From NCBI RefSeq assembly GCF_900090295.1, contig NZ_LT607753.1, positions 1,736,001-1,800,000 of the forward strand: a stretch of DNA of 64,000 nt, in the 5' to 3' direction. The translations under genes and the position numbers were made by a program. A model generated the notes under the pieces. The model searched no databases. It saw only the letters and a program-made list of their open reading frames with translations, and had not been told where the DNA came from. This document shows positions 37,574-46,706 of this stretch, piece after piece. The DNA comes from Micromonospora coxensis. GTDB taxonomy: Bacteria > Actinomycetota > Actinomycetes > Mycobacteriales > Micromonosporaceae. The number at the start of each line of letters is the position of its first letter. The first letter of the stretch is position 1.

Positions 37574-39382
37574 GTGCGCGAGTTCTCCGTTCCGCCGATC
37601 GTCACCATCGGCGACGCGGCCAACCTGACCGACCCGGTCTGGGACAACGCCGAGGTCGCCCCGGACGCGGTGCAGTTCGTCCGTCCCGCCCCGGCCGGCG
37701 CCGGCGCCCGCTGGGCGGACGTGACCTGCCGCGAGTTCCGCGACGAGGTCGTCGCGGTGGCCCGGGGCCTGGCCGCGGCCGGGGTCAACCCCGGCGACCG
37801 GGTGGCGCTGATGAGCCGTACCCGCTACGAGTGGACCCTGCTGGACTACGCCATCTGGGCGGCCGGCGCGGTCACCGTGCCGATCTACGAGACCTCCAGC
37901 GCCGAGCAGGCCGCCTGGATCCTCGCCGACTCCGGGGCCGTCGCCGTCGTGGTCGAGTCGAACGCGCACGCCACCCTGGTCGCCGGGATCCGTGACCGGC
38001 TGCCCGAGCTGCGCCACGTGTGGCAGATCGAGCTGGCCGGGGTGGACGAGATCGTCGCGCTGGGCGCCGCGGTGGACCCGGTCGAGATCGAGCGGCGGCG
38101 CAAGGCGGTCCACGCCGGCGACGTCGCCACGATCATCTACACCAGCGGCACCACCGGGCGGCCCAAGGGCTGCGTGCTGACCCACCGCAACATGTACGCC
38201 GACATCGCCAACGCGGTGCCGGTGCTGCCGAACCTCTTCCGGCCCGGCGCGTCGACGCTGCTCTTCCTGCCGCTCGCGCACGCCTTCGCCCGGCTCATCC
38301 AGATCGGCGTGGTGCAGGCCCGGGCCACCATGGCGCACTGCCCCGACACCAAGAACCTGGTCGCCGAACTCCAGGAGTTCCGGCCGACCTTCGTGCTCTC
38401 CGTGCCCCGGGTCTTCGAGAAGGTCTACAACGGCGCCCGGCAGAAGGCCGAGTCCGAGGGCAAGGGCAAGATCTTCGACAAGGCGGAGCGGGTCGCCATC
38501 GCCTACAGCGAGGCGCTGGAGACCGCCGACGGGCCGGGCCTGGCCCTGCGGGCCCAGCACGCGCTCTTCGACAAGCTGGTCTACCGCAAGCTGCGCGCCG
38601 CGCTCGGCGGCCGGTGCCGCGACGCGATCTCCGGGGGCGCGCCGCTCGGCGCCCGCCTCGGGCACTTCTTCCGCGGCATCGGGGTGACCATCTGCGAGGG
38701 GTACGGCCTCACCGAGACCTCCCCCGCGGCGGCGGCGAACCTGCCCGGCGCCACCCGGATCGGCACCGTCGGCCGTCCGCTGCCCGGCGTGACCATCCGG
38801 ATCGACGACGACGGCGAGATCCTGATCGCCGGCGACCTGATCTTCCAGGGCTACTGGAAGAACGAGGCGGCCAGCGCCGAGGCGCTCACCACCGACGGCT
38901 GGTTCCGCACCGGCGACCTGGGGCGGCTCGACAACGAGGGCTTCCTCAGCATCACCGGCCGGAAGAAGGAGATCATCGTGACGGCCGGCGGCAAGAACGT
39001 CGCCCCGGCCGTGCTGGAGGACCAGGTCCGGGCGCACCCGCTGATCAGCCAGTGCCTGGTGGTCGGCGACCGGCAGCCGTTCATCGCCGCGCTGGTCACC
39101 GTCGACGAGGAGGCGCTGCCGAAGTGGCTGGCCGCGCACGGGCGGCCCGAGGACACCCCGGTGCACACCCTCTGCGACGACGAGGCGCTGCGCGCCGACA
39201 TCCAGGGCGCGATCGACCAGGCCAACCAGTCGGTCTCCAAGGCCGAGGCGATCAAGGTGTTCCGGATCCTGCCCCGCGACTTCACCGAGGCGACCGGCGA
39301 ACTCACCCCGTCGCTCAAGGTCAAGCGCCAGGTCGTGCACAAGACGTACGAGTCCGAGATCGCCGACATCTACCGCGGCTGA
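37574..39382 (+). CDS. fadD15: Long-chain fatty-acid-CoA ligase
   Basis: This 602-residue AMP-forming ligase activates long-chain fatty acids with ATP and CoA. It carries the P-loop TIIYTSGTTGRPKGC, the segment EGYGLTETSP (ATP-binding), TGDLGRLDNEGFLSITGRKKEI (Asp-Gly-Arg hinge) and the C-terminal catalytic lysine region TPSLKVKRQVV. The class is close to M. tuberculosis FadD15 in the same position between Rv2185c and pimB-like genes. I choose the GTG at 37574 (VREFSVPP, with GAGGGAG 5-6 bp upstream) over the GTG at 37568. An upstream TAGGTT at 37507-37512 could be its -10 box. Confidence 0.93.
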   Translation: MREFSVPPIVTIGDAANLTDPVWDNAEVAPDAVQFVRPAPAGAGARWADVTCREFRDEVVAVARGLAAAGVNPGDRVALMSRTRYEWTLLDYAIWAAGAVTVPIYETSSAEQAAWILADSGAVAVVVESNAHATLVAGIRDRLPELRHVWQIELAGVDEIVALGAAVDPVEIERRRKAVHAGDVATIIYTSGTTGRPKGCVLTHRNMYADIANAVPVLPNLFRPGASTLLFLPLAHAFARLIQIGVVQARATMAHCPDTKNLVAELQEFRPTFVLSVPRVFEKVYNGARQKAESEGKGKIFDKAERVAIAYSEALETADGPGLALRAQHALFDKLVYRKLRAALGGRCRDAISGGAPLGARLGHFFRGIGVTICEGYGLTETSPAAAANLPGATRIGTVGRPLPGVTIRIDDDGEILIAGDLIFQGYWKNEAASAEALTTDGWFRTGDLGRLDNEGFLSITGRKKEIIVTAGGKNVAPAVLEDQVRAHPLISQCLVVGDRQPFIAALVTVDEEALPKWLAAHGRPEDTPVHTLCDDEALRADIQGAIDQANQSVSKAEAIKVFRILPRDFTEATGELTPSLKVKRQVVHKTYESEIADIYRG

Positions 39383-39396
39383 CTACGATCCGTCAC

Positions 39397-41088
39397 GTGC
39401 CCGCCTCCACACCTGTCCGGCCCCAGACCCGTCCGCTCGCCGCCGTCGCGCGCGTGGTGATGCTGGCGCTGGTCGCCGTCCTGACCCTGATCGCCACCCG
39501 CGACCCCGCCCAGCTGTGGTGGATCGTGCTGCTCGCGGTCGCCGGCCTGCCCGCCCTGCTCGCCCCCGAGCACCGGCTGATCGGGCCGGTGAGCCGGGTG
39601 GCCGAGGCGGTGGTGCTGGGGCTGGCCGCCAGCCAGGTCGCCGTCGAGTCCGCCCTCGGCGGGGCGGTCGGCGGGCTCGGCGCGTCCGCGGTGCTGCCGT
39701 ACCTGGCGGTGCCGGTCACGGTGACCGCGCTGCGTCGCCGCTTCGCCGAGGGCGCGGCGCTGCTCGGGGTCACCGCCGCCACGCTGCTGGTGGCGGGCGC
39801 GTTCACCGAGGTGGACGGCGGGCGGCAGCTCGGCCAGCCGGGTTACCTGGCGGTCTGCGCGCAGTGGCTGATCCTGGCCGCGCTCGGCCTCTACGCGGCC
39901 GGCACGCTGCACCAGGTGATGCGGGTGCGCGGCGAGGGCAAGCCCCAGCCGTACGCGGAGGCCACCCGGCTGCTCACCCAGCTGCGCACGGTGGCCCGCC
40001 AGCTGCCCGGGGCCACCCTCGACCCGGGCGGCATCTCCGAGCACCTGCTGGAGGAGCTGCGCACGGTGGCGCCGACCACCCGGGCGGCGGTGCTCTCCGC
40101 CAGCGGCGGCGGCCGGCTGGTCGTCCTCGCCCAGGTCGGGGTGGACCGGGTGGACTGGGAGACCACGCTCGACGCCGACTCGGCGATCGCCGACGCCTGG
40201 GCCAGCCAGCAGCCGCAGACGGCGGCCCGCTCGCAGGCCCGCTCGCACCGCGGCGGTGACGTGTCGGCGCTGATCGTCCCGCTGGTCGCCGGGGTGCGCA
40301 CGGTCGGCCTGGTGGTGCTGGAGGCGGACGCCCCGCACGCGTACCCGCCGCCGGTGGTGTCCCGGGTGACCGCGCTGACCGGCCCGGCCGCGCTGCGGCT
40401 GGAGGCGGCGCTGCTCTTCGACGAGGTGCGCTCGCTGGCCACCAACGAGGAGCGGCAGCGGCTGGCCCGGGAGATCCACGACGGGGTGGCCCAGGAGCTG
40501 GTGATGGTCGGCTACGGCATCGACAACGCGCTGGCCTACGTCGACGAGGACCCGAAGGAGACCGCCGAGGCGCTGCGCACCCTGCGCGGCGAGGTCACCC
40601 GGGTGATCACCGAGCTGCGGCTGAGCCTGTTCGAGCTGCGCAGCGAGGTGGACCGGCACGGCGGCCTGGCCGCCGCGATCGCCGAGTACGCCCGCACCGT
40701 CGGCGCGTCCGGCGGGCTGCGGGTGCACCTGTCGCTGGACGAGTCCACCGCCCGGCTGCCCGCCGCCACCGAGGCGGAACTGCTGCGCATCGCGCAGGAG
40801 GCGGTCACCAACGCCCGCAAGCACGCCGGCGCGGCCAATCTGTGGGTCACCTGCGAGGTGGACCCGCCGTACGCGCAGATCGAAGTGTCGGATGACGGTC
40901 ACGGCATCGGTGACCAGCGCGCCGAGGGACACTACGGTCTTGCGATCATGGCCGAGAGGGCGGAACGTATCCGGGGCCGGTTGGAGATCAGGCCGCGGCA
41001 GCCCAGCGGCACGACCGTGGCGGTGGTGGTCGGTTCGTCGCCCCGGCGAGATAACGTGCGTGGCAGCGCAGCAGCAGAAGGGGAGTAA
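39397..41088 (+). CDS. NarL/DegS-type sensor histidine kinase with GAF domain
   Basis: The 563-residue protein has about four to five membrane helices within residues 1-180, a GAF-like domain (about 200-340), a HisKA_3 dimerisation domain with the phosphoacceptor His361 in RLAREIHDGVAQEL, and a C-terminal ATPase domain (RIAQEAVTNARKHAG, DDGHGIG). It should pass phosphate to the response regulator encoded 7 bp downstream. The stimulus is unknown. The GTG at 39397 starts right after the fadD15 stop, so the gene may be read from the fadD15 promoter. Confidence 0.88.
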   Translation: MPASTPVRPQTRPLAAVARVVMLALVAVLTLIATRDPAQLWWIVLLAVAGLPALLAPEHRLIGPVSRVAEAVVLGLAASQVAVESALGGAVGGLGASAVLPYLAVPVTVTALRRRFAEGAALLGVTAATLLVAGAFTEVDGGRQLGQPGYLAVCAQWLILAALGLYAAGTLHQVMRVRGEGKPQPYAEATRLLTQLRTVARQLPGATLDPGGISEHLLEELRTVAPTTRAAVLSASGGGRLVVLAQVGVDRVDWETTLDADSAIADAWASQQPQTAARSQARSHRGGDVSALIVPLVAGVRTVGLVVLEADAPHAYPPPVVSRVTALTGPAALRLEAALLFDEVRSLATNEERQRLAREIHDGVAQELVMVGYGIDNALAYVDEDPKETAEALRTLRGEVTRVITELRLSLFELRSEVDRHGGLAAAIAEYARTVGASGGLRVHLSLDESTARLPAATEAELLRIAQEAVTNARKHAGAANLWVTCEVDPPYAQIEVSDDGHGIGDQRAEGHYGLAIMAERAERIRGRLEIRPRQPSGTTVAVVVGSSPRRDNVRGSAAAEGE

Positions 41089-41095
41089 CCCGAGG

Positions 41096-41764
41096 ATGAC
41101 CACAAGCCCGACACCGGCCACCCGTACCAAGGTCCTCCTTGTCGACGATCACGATCTGATCCGCAAGGGCCTGCGGCACGCCTTCGAGCGTGACCGGCAG
41201 TTCGAGGTCGTCGGTGAGGCCGCCACGGCCGCGGAGGGGGTACGCCAGGCGGGCGCGCTGCAGCCGGACGTCGTGATCATGGATCTGCGGCTTCCCGACG
41301 GCAGCGGCCTGGAGGCCACCCGCGCGCTGCGCAAGTCCAGCGCCTCGATGGGCATCGTCGTGCTCACCATGTACGCCGGTGACGACCAGCTCTTCGGCGC
41401 CCTGGAGGCGGGGGCCAGCGCGTTCGTGCCGAAGACCGCGCCGGCCGACGAGGTGGTGGCCGCCGCCCGGCACGCCGCCTCCTCCCCCAGCGCGTTCACC
41501 GCGGCCGACCTGGCCGAGGCGATGAAGCGCCGGCTGGCCCCGTCCGGCCCGCAGCTCTCCCCCCGCGAGGGGCAGGTGCTGCGGCTGCTGGCCGACGGCA
41601 TGAGCGTGGCCGGCATCGCCAAGCAGCTCTTCGTCAGCGAGTCCACCGCCAAGACGCACATCTCGAAGCTCTACGAGAAGCTGGGCGCGGCCAACCGGGC
41701 CCAGGCGCTGATGACGGCGCTGCGGCTCGGCCTGCTGGAGGCTCCGGACGCGCCGAAGTTCTGA
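41096..41764 (+). CDS. LuxR/NarL-type response regulator
   Basis: The 222-residue protein has a receiver domain (KVLLVDDHD, acceptor Asp63 in IMDLRLPDG, MYAG, and Lys of VPKTAP) and a C-terminal LuxR-type HTH (LSPREGQVLRLLADGMSVAGIAKQLFVSESTAKTHISKLYEKLG). It is the partner of the preceding kinase. GAGG lies 3-6 bp before the ATG, but a better AAGGGGAG lies further upstream. Targets unknown. It is followed by a hairpin, so the kinase-regulator pair ends here. Confidence 0.92.
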   Translation: MTTSPTPATRTKVLLVDDHDLIRKGLRHAFERDRQFEVVGEAATAAEGVRQAGALQPDVVIMDLRLPDGSGLEATRALRKSSASMGIVVLTMYAGDDQLFGALEAGASAFVPKTAPADEVVAAARHAASSPSAFTAADLAEAMKRRLAPSGPQLSPREGQVLRLLADGMSVAGIAKQLFVSESTAKTHISKLYEKLGAANRAQALMTALRLGLLEAPDAPKF

Positions 41765-41781
41765 GGCGTCCACCCTTCGTC

Positions 41782-41816
41782 GAGGGCCCGCGTCCGTCCG
41801 TCGGTCGCGGGCCCTC
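41782..41816 (+). terminator. Hairpin after the response regulator gene
   Basis: GAGGGCCCGCG (41782-41792) pairs perfectly with CGCGGGCCCTC (41806-41816) around a 13-nt loop, 18 bp after the stop. Confidence 0.65.
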
Positions 41817-41972
41817 CGCCGTGCGGGCGGGAGCGTACGAGCGCGACGAACGCCCTGAGTGAGGGTGTCGTCGCGCAGCGATCGTGGTCTTTGCACCAGA
41901 GCAAGCGGCGGGCAGAATACCCGGGTGGCCCGCGCGGGCGACGAAACTCGCATCTGTCGACAAGGGGTAGGG

Positions 41973-42785
41973 ATGCAGCGGCCGGACTGGGCACCCGACG
42001 ACATCGACATCGAACGCCCCAGCGTCGCCCGCATGTACGACTACTACCTCGGCGGATCGCACAACTTCGCGGCGGACCGGGCGGCGGCCCGGGCCATGAT
42101 GGAGGCCGTGCCGGACGCCCCGCTGATGGCCCAGGCCAACCGCGCCTTCATGCGCCGGGCCGTGCAGTACCTGATCGACCAGGGGATCCGGCAGTTCCTC
42201 GACATCGGCTCCGGCATCCCCACGGTCGGCAACGTGCACGAGATCGCCCAGCGGGCCGCCCCGGACGCCCGGGTGGTCTACGTCGACGTCGACCCGGTGG
42301 CCGTGGCGCACAGCCGGGAGATCCTCGACGGCAACCCCGGCGCCACGGTGATCCAGGAGGACCTGCGCCGGCCGGAGGCCATCCTGCGCCACCCCGAGGT
42401 CACCCGGCTGCTGGACTTCAACCGGCCGGTCGCGGTGCTCGTCGTGGCCGTGCTGCACTTCATCCCGTACGCCGACCGGCCGGAGGAGATCCTGCGGACG
42501 CTGCGCGCGGCGCTGGCGCCCGGCAGCCACCTGGTCCTCTCCCAGGCCAGCGACGAGAGCCGCAGCGACACCGGTCAGCGGGCCGAGGCGGAGCGGGTCT
42601 ACCGACGCACCGACAACCCGCTCTGGATCCGCGACCGGGCCGAGCTGACCGCCTTCTTCGACGGCTTCGAGCTGGTCGAGCCGGGCGTGGTCTGGGTGCC
42701 GCAGTGGCGGCCCGAGTCGCCGGAGAGCGCCGAGGACGCCGAGCAGGCGATCTTCATCGGTGGCGTCGGACGACTCGGTGGGTGA
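41973..42785 (+). CDS. SAM-dependent methyltransferase (SAV2177/DUF574 type)
   Basis: The 270-residue protein begins PDWAPDDIDIERPSVARMYDYYLGGSHNF, the hallmark start of the actinobacterial SAV2177 methyltransferase group, with RQFLDIGSGIPTVGN as the SAM-binding motif I, VYVDVDPVAVAHSR as motif II and VLVVAVLHFIPYAD before the C-terminal strands. The acceptor is unknown. The ATG at 41973 has AAGGGG upstream; a longer frame from 41859 lacks the family N-terminus. The last 26 bp overlap the start of the GGDEF-EAL gene, so the two are translationally coupled. Confidence 0.9.
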   Translation: MQRPDWAPDDIDIERPSVARMYDYYLGGSHNFAADRAAARAMMEAVPDAPLMAQANRAFMRRAVQYLIDQGIRQFLDIGSGIPTVGNVHEIAQRAAPDARVVYVDVDPVAVAHSREILDGNPGATVIQEDLRRPEAILRHPEVTRLLDFNRPVAVLVVAVLHFIPYADRPEEILRTLRAALAPGSHLVLSQASDESRSDTGQRAEAERVYRRTDNPLWIRDRAELTAFFDGFELVEPGVVWVPQWRPESPESAEDAEQAIFIGGVGRLGG

Positions 42786-44586
42786 GGCGGCGGCCGTCCC
42801 GCGGCAGCCGTCCCGCCCCGGGACGTTCGCCCGGGCCTGGGCCAAGGCGGTGTCGGGGACCAGCTACCTGCCGATGACGCAGGCGCAGCTGGAGGCGCTG
42901 CTGCAACGGCTCACCGAGCGGCTGGCCGCCGCCCTGCGCGCGGAGCCGTTCGACGCGCGGGTCGGTCACCAGGTGGGCGCGGAGCTGGTCGCCGCGCACA
43001 TCGCCTCCGCCGAGGGGCTGGGGCGCACCGTGGAGGTCATCCAGCTCCGTCTGGTCCGGGACCTGGGCCTGGTCGCCGACGACGTCGAGGACCGGATGGC
43101 GCGGCTGCTGTCGACCGTCACCACCGGCTACGCCCGCGCGCTGCGGGACCGGACGCTGGACGAGCAGGAGTCGATCCGGCGGGCCGCGATGATGGCCCGC
43201 GCCCAGGCCGAACGGGCGCTGCGCGACAGCGAGTCCCGGTTCCGCCACCAGGCCACCCACGATCCGCTGACCGACCTGCCCAACCGGACGCTGTTCACCG
43301 AGCGGCTCAGCGCCGCGATCGGCGAGCCGGCCCGGGGCGCCGACCGGGTCGGTGTCTGCTTCCTCGACCTCGACCGGTTCAAGGTGGTCAACGACTCGCT
43401 CGGCCACCAGGTGGGCGACGAGCTGCTGGTACAGGTCGCCCGGCGGCTGCGCCTGGCCCTGCCGGAGCACCTGGTCGCCCGGCTCGGCGGCGACGAGTTC
43501 GTCGTCCTGGTCGAGCGCACCACCCGGGTCGACGACGTCGTGCAGGTCGCCGAGGCGGCGCTCGCGGCCGTGGGTGAGCCGGTCCGGGTGGACGGGCACG
43601 AGCTGACCGTGACCGCCAGCATCGGCATCGTCGAGCGTCCGGTGGCCGGCACCACCCCCGGTGAGCTGATGCGGGCGGCCGACAGCACCCTGCACTGGGC
43701 CAAGGCGGCCGGGGGCGCGCGCTGGTCGCTGTTCGACCCGGAGCGGCACCGCACCGAGCTGGCCCGGTACGCCCTCTCCGCGGCCATCCCCGCCGCCATC
43801 GACCGGGGCGAGTTCTTCCTCGACTACCAGCCGCTGACCTCGCTGCGCGACGGCACGGTGCTCGGCGTGGAGGCGCTGGTCCGCTGGCGCCACCCCGAGC
43901 TGGGGATCCTCGGGCCCGGCCGGTTCATCTCGCTGGCCGAGGAGACCGGCCTGATCGTCCGGCTCGGCGGGTGGGTGCTCGCCGAGGCGTGCCGGGAGGC
44001 AGAGAGCTGGTCCGGCGGGCCCACGCCGGCGCCCTTCGTGAGCGTCAACCTGGCCGTCCGGCAGGTGCACCGGCCCGGCCTGGTGCAGGAGGTGCGGGCC
44101 CTGCTGGCGCGGACCGGGCTGCCCCCGGAACGGCTCCAGCTGGAGATCACCGAGAGCACCATGATGAGCACCGCCGAGGAGCCGGTGCGGGCGCTGCGGG
44201 TGCTGGCCGACCTGGGCGTACGGATCGCCATCGACGACTTCGGCACCGGTTACTGCAACCTGGCGTACCTGCGGGACCTGCCGGTGACCGAGCTGAAGGT
44301 GGCCGGGGAGTTCGTCACCGGGTTGCGCGCCCCGACGGTCGACCCGGCCAGCCGGACCGACGAGCGGATCCTCGCCTCGCTGGTCTCGCTGGCGCACGCG
44401 CTGGACCTGACCGTCACCGCCGAGGGCGTGGAGACGGCCGGGCAGGCCGACCGGCTGCGCGCGATCGGCTGCGACGCCGGCCAGGGCTGGTACTTCGGGC
44501 GGCCGGGGCCGGCGGAGCAGCTGCTCGGCCGCGCCCCCGCGCTCTCCACCGCCGCCGTCGGCGCAGACGGCTCAGCCGGCGGGTGA
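42760..44586 (+). CDS. GGDEF-EAL bifunctional cyclic-di-GMP enzyme
   Basis: The 608-residue protein has a helical N-terminal region (about 1-150), a GGDEF domain with the intact motif at residues 243-247 in RLGGDEFVVL, and an EAL domain with GVEALVRWRH (Glu371). The EAL active residues appear complete: SVNLA, LEITES, AIDDFGTGY, the Lys of ELKVAG, AEGVET and GQGWYF. The residue after that Lys is Ala-Gly instead of the usual Asp-Arg. No I-site RxxD lies five residues before GGDEF. It could therefore both make and degrade c-di-GMP. There is no membrane segment. Start could be GTG 42760 or GTG 42778. The gene end overlaps the convergent response regulator by 15 bp. Confidence 0.9.
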   Translation: MASDDSVGEAAAVPRQPSRPGTFARAWAKAVSGTSYLPMTQAQLEALLQRLTERLAAALRAEPFDARVGHQVGAELVAAHIASAEGLGRTVEVIQLRLVRDLGLVADDVEDRMARLLSTVTTGYARALRDRTLDEQESIRRAAMMARAQAERALRDSESRFRHQATHDPLTDLPNRTLFTERLSAAIGEPARGADRVGVCFLDLDRFKVVNDSLGHQVGDELLVQVARRLRLALPEHLVARLGGDEFVVLVERTTRVDDVVQVAEAALAAVGEPVRVDGHELTVTASIGIVERPVAGTTPGELMRAADSTLHWAKAAGGARWSLFDPERHRTELARYALSAAIPAAIDRGEFFLDYQPLTSLRDGTVLGVEALVRWRHPELGILGPGRFISLAEETGLIVRLGGWVLAEACREAESWSGGPTPAPFVSVNLAVRQVHRPGLVQEVRALLARTGLPPERLQLEITESTMMSTAEEPVRALRVLADLGVRIAIDDFGTGYCNLAYLRDLPVTELKVAGEFVTGLRAPTVDPASRTDERILASLVSLAHALDLTVTAEGVETAGQADRLRAIGCDAGQGWYFGRPGPAEQLLGRAPALSTAAVGADGSAGG

Positions 44587-45267
44587 CCCGCCGCCGGACG
44601 CCGGCCGGGCCGACACCGTGCCGTCGTCGTGCAGGTACGCCAGCACCGCCAGCACCCGCCGGTTGTCGTCGTCCGACGGCGGCATCCCCAGCTTGCTGAA
44701 GATGTTGTTGATGTGCTTGCTGACCGCCTTCTCGGTGACGAAGAGCCGGGCGGCGATCGCCGCGTTGGAGCGGCCCTCGGCCATCAGGCCCAGCACCTCG
44801 CGTTCCCGCGCGGTCAGCTCCCGCAGCGGCCGGGCCTCCACCCGACCGGCCAGCAGCTGGGCGACCACCTCCGGGTCCATCACCGTGCCGCCCTCGGCCA
44901 CCCGGCGCACCGCGTCGACGAACTGGGCCACGTGCGACACCCGGTCCTTGAGCAGGTAGCCGACCCCGCCGGCCCGGTCGGAGAGCAGTTCCCGGGCGTA
45001 CAGCTGCTCGACGTGCTGGGACAGGACGAGGACCGGCAGCCCGGGCAGCTCCGTACGGGCGCGGATCGCCGCCTGCAGGCCCTCGTCGGTGAAGGTGGGC
45101 GGCAGCCGCACGTCGACGACCGCCACGTCGGGCCGATGGGTGACCAGCGCGGGCAGCACCGACGGTCCGTTGTCGACGGCCGCGACGACCTCGAAGCCGA
45201 ACGCGTCCAGGATGCGGGTCAGGCCGTCCCGGAGGAGGGCGAGGTCCTCGGCGATGACGACGCGCAC
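44572..45267 (-). CDS. LuxR/NarL-type response regulator
   Basis: The 231-residue protein has a receiver domain with VVIAEDLALLRDGL, acceptor Asp52 in AVVDVRLPP and Lys of YLLKDRV, and a C-terminal HTH (LTAREREVLGLMAEGRSNAAIAARLFVTEKAVSKHINNIFSKLG). It lies after the histidine kinase on the same strand, overlapping it by 49 bp. By analogy with similar actinobacterial loci it may control the divergent MMPL exporter. It ends inside the EAL gene's last 15 bp. Confidence 0.9.
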   Translation of the reverse strand: MRVVIAEDLALLRDGLTRILDAFGFEVVAAVDNGPSVLPALVTHRPDVAVVDVRLPPTFTDEGLQAAIRARTELPGLPVLVLSQHVEQLYARELLSDRAGGVGYLLKDRVSHVAQFVDAVRRVAEGGTVMDPEVVAQLLAGRVEARPLRELTAREREVLGLMAEGRSNAAIAARLFVTEKAVSKHINNIFSKLGMPPSDDDNRRVLAVLAYLHDDGTVSARPASGGGSPAG

Positions 45268-46532
45268 GGCAGCTCCATGGTCAGCACGGTGGGCCCGCCG
45301 GGTGGACTGGCCACCGACATCGTGCCATCGAAGACGGCGAGCCGACGCCCGATGCCCGCCAGACCACTGCCCGCCGCCGGGTCGGCGCCGCCCCGACCGT
45401 CGTCACCGACCACGATGGTCAGCCGCTCCCCGTCGTGGCGGAGGTGGATCCAGGCACGCGTCGCGCCACTGTGCCGGGTGGCGTTCGCCAGTCCCTCGGC
45501 CACCGCGAAGTACGCCGCCGACTCCACCGGGGCCAGCAGCCGGCCGGACAGGTCGACGTCCACCTCCACCGGCATCGGCACCGCCAGGGCGAGCGCCCGG
45601 ACCGCGCCGTCCAGCCCCCGCTCGGCCAGCACCGGCGGGTGGATGCCCCGGACCAGGTCGCGCAGCTCCGCCAGGGCCTGCCCGCTGGTCTCCCGCGCCT
45701 CGGCGAGCAGCCGCCGCACCGCCGTCGGGTCGCGCTCGACGAGTTCCTCGGCCAGCCCGATGCTCATGCTCAGCGCGACGAGCCGGGCCTGCGCCCCGTC
45801 GTGCAGGTCCCGCTCGATGCGGCGCAGCTCGGCGGCCTGCGCGTCGACGGTGTCGGCCCGGGTGGCGGTCAGGTGCGCGACCCGCAGCGCCAGCCGAGCC
45901 GCCTCGGTCGGCGCGAGCAGCAGTGCCGCGAAGCGCTGGTGCAGCCAGAGCAGCCACGGCGCGACGGCCAGCCCACCGGCCAGCAGCAGCGCGCCGGTGG
46001 GCAGCGCGAACAGCGCCTCGAACAGGTTGTCCATCGGCCAGAAGAGACCGTAGCCGTACCAGTCGACGGTCAGATGGAGCACGACCGGGACGCCGAGCAC
46101 GCCCTCCAGGCCGTACACCGGCATCACGAACGCCAGCAGGCAGGCCCCGCCGGTGAAGGCGCCCGGCAGCAGCCAGGCGAAGTCCCGCCAGGTGGCCGGA
46201 TCGCCCACCACCCACCGGAAGCGCCGCCAGGTGCCGAGCTGCGCGTCCTCCGGGCGCGGCAGGTACGGCCTGGCGATCGGCAGACCGGCCCACCCGGCCA
46301 TCCGGCGTTGCAGCCCGGTCGAGATCCGGACCAGCGCGGTCACCACCGGGAACAGCGCGAACCCGATGCCGAAGACGGGGATGAGCAGCAGCGCGACCAC
46401 CGACAGGACGAACAGCGGCAGGTTGGTGGTCAGGCAGAGCAGGGACACCAGCAGCCCCTGGCCGGCGGCCACCGCGCCGGGGCGGACGGTGTGCCTGACG
46501 ACCTCGCGTACCGAGCTGTCCACGGCGTCCAT
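45219..46532 (-). CDS. Sensor histidine kinase (HisKA_3 type)
   Basis: The 437-residue protein has several N-terminal membrane helices (GLLVSLLCLTTNLPLFVLSVVALLL and further ones up to about residue 220), then the dimerisation/phosphoacceptor sequence ELRRIERDLHDGAQARLVAL and an ATPase domain with AVAEGLANATRHSG and GDDGRGGADPAAGSGLAGI. The ATG at 46532 (MDAVDSSVREVV) is preferred over the farther 46718. The downstream regulator gene overlaps it by 49 bp, which indicates coupled translation. Stimulus unknown. Confidence 0.88.
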   Translation of the reverse strand: MDAVDSSVREVVRHTVRPGAVAAGQGLLVSLLCLTTNLPLFVLSVVALLLIPVFGIGFALFPVVTALVRISTGLQRRMAGWAGLPIARPYLPRPEDAQLGTWRRFRWVVGDPATWRDFAWLLPGAFTGGACLLAFVMPVYGLEGVLGVPVVLHLTVDWYGYGLFWPMDNLFEALFALPTGALLLAGGLAVAPWLLWLHQRFAALLLAPTEAARLALRVAHLTATRADTVDAQAAELRRIERDLHDGAQARLVALSMSIGLAEELVERDPTAVRRLLAEARETSGQALAELRDLVRGIHPPVLAERGLDGAVRALALAVPMPVEVDVDLSGRLLAPVESAAYFAVAEGLANATRHSGATRAWIHLRHDGERLTIVVGDDGRGGADPAAGSGLAGIGRRLAVFDGTMSVASPPGGPTVLTMELPCASSSPRTSPSSGTA

Positions 46533-46706
46533 TCTCGGGCACCGCCCACCGGACGACGGTGGTGCTGGCACCACCGTGCTCGGGGAGTTGGCACTCCTGT
46601 CCCCGCCCCGGCCGGCCCCGAGGATCGACGTCGGGAGCGGTGACGCGTCGTGGCCACCGCCCGTCCGCTCCCGCTCCCACTGACGTCGATCCTGGAGGAA
46701 CCCCAC

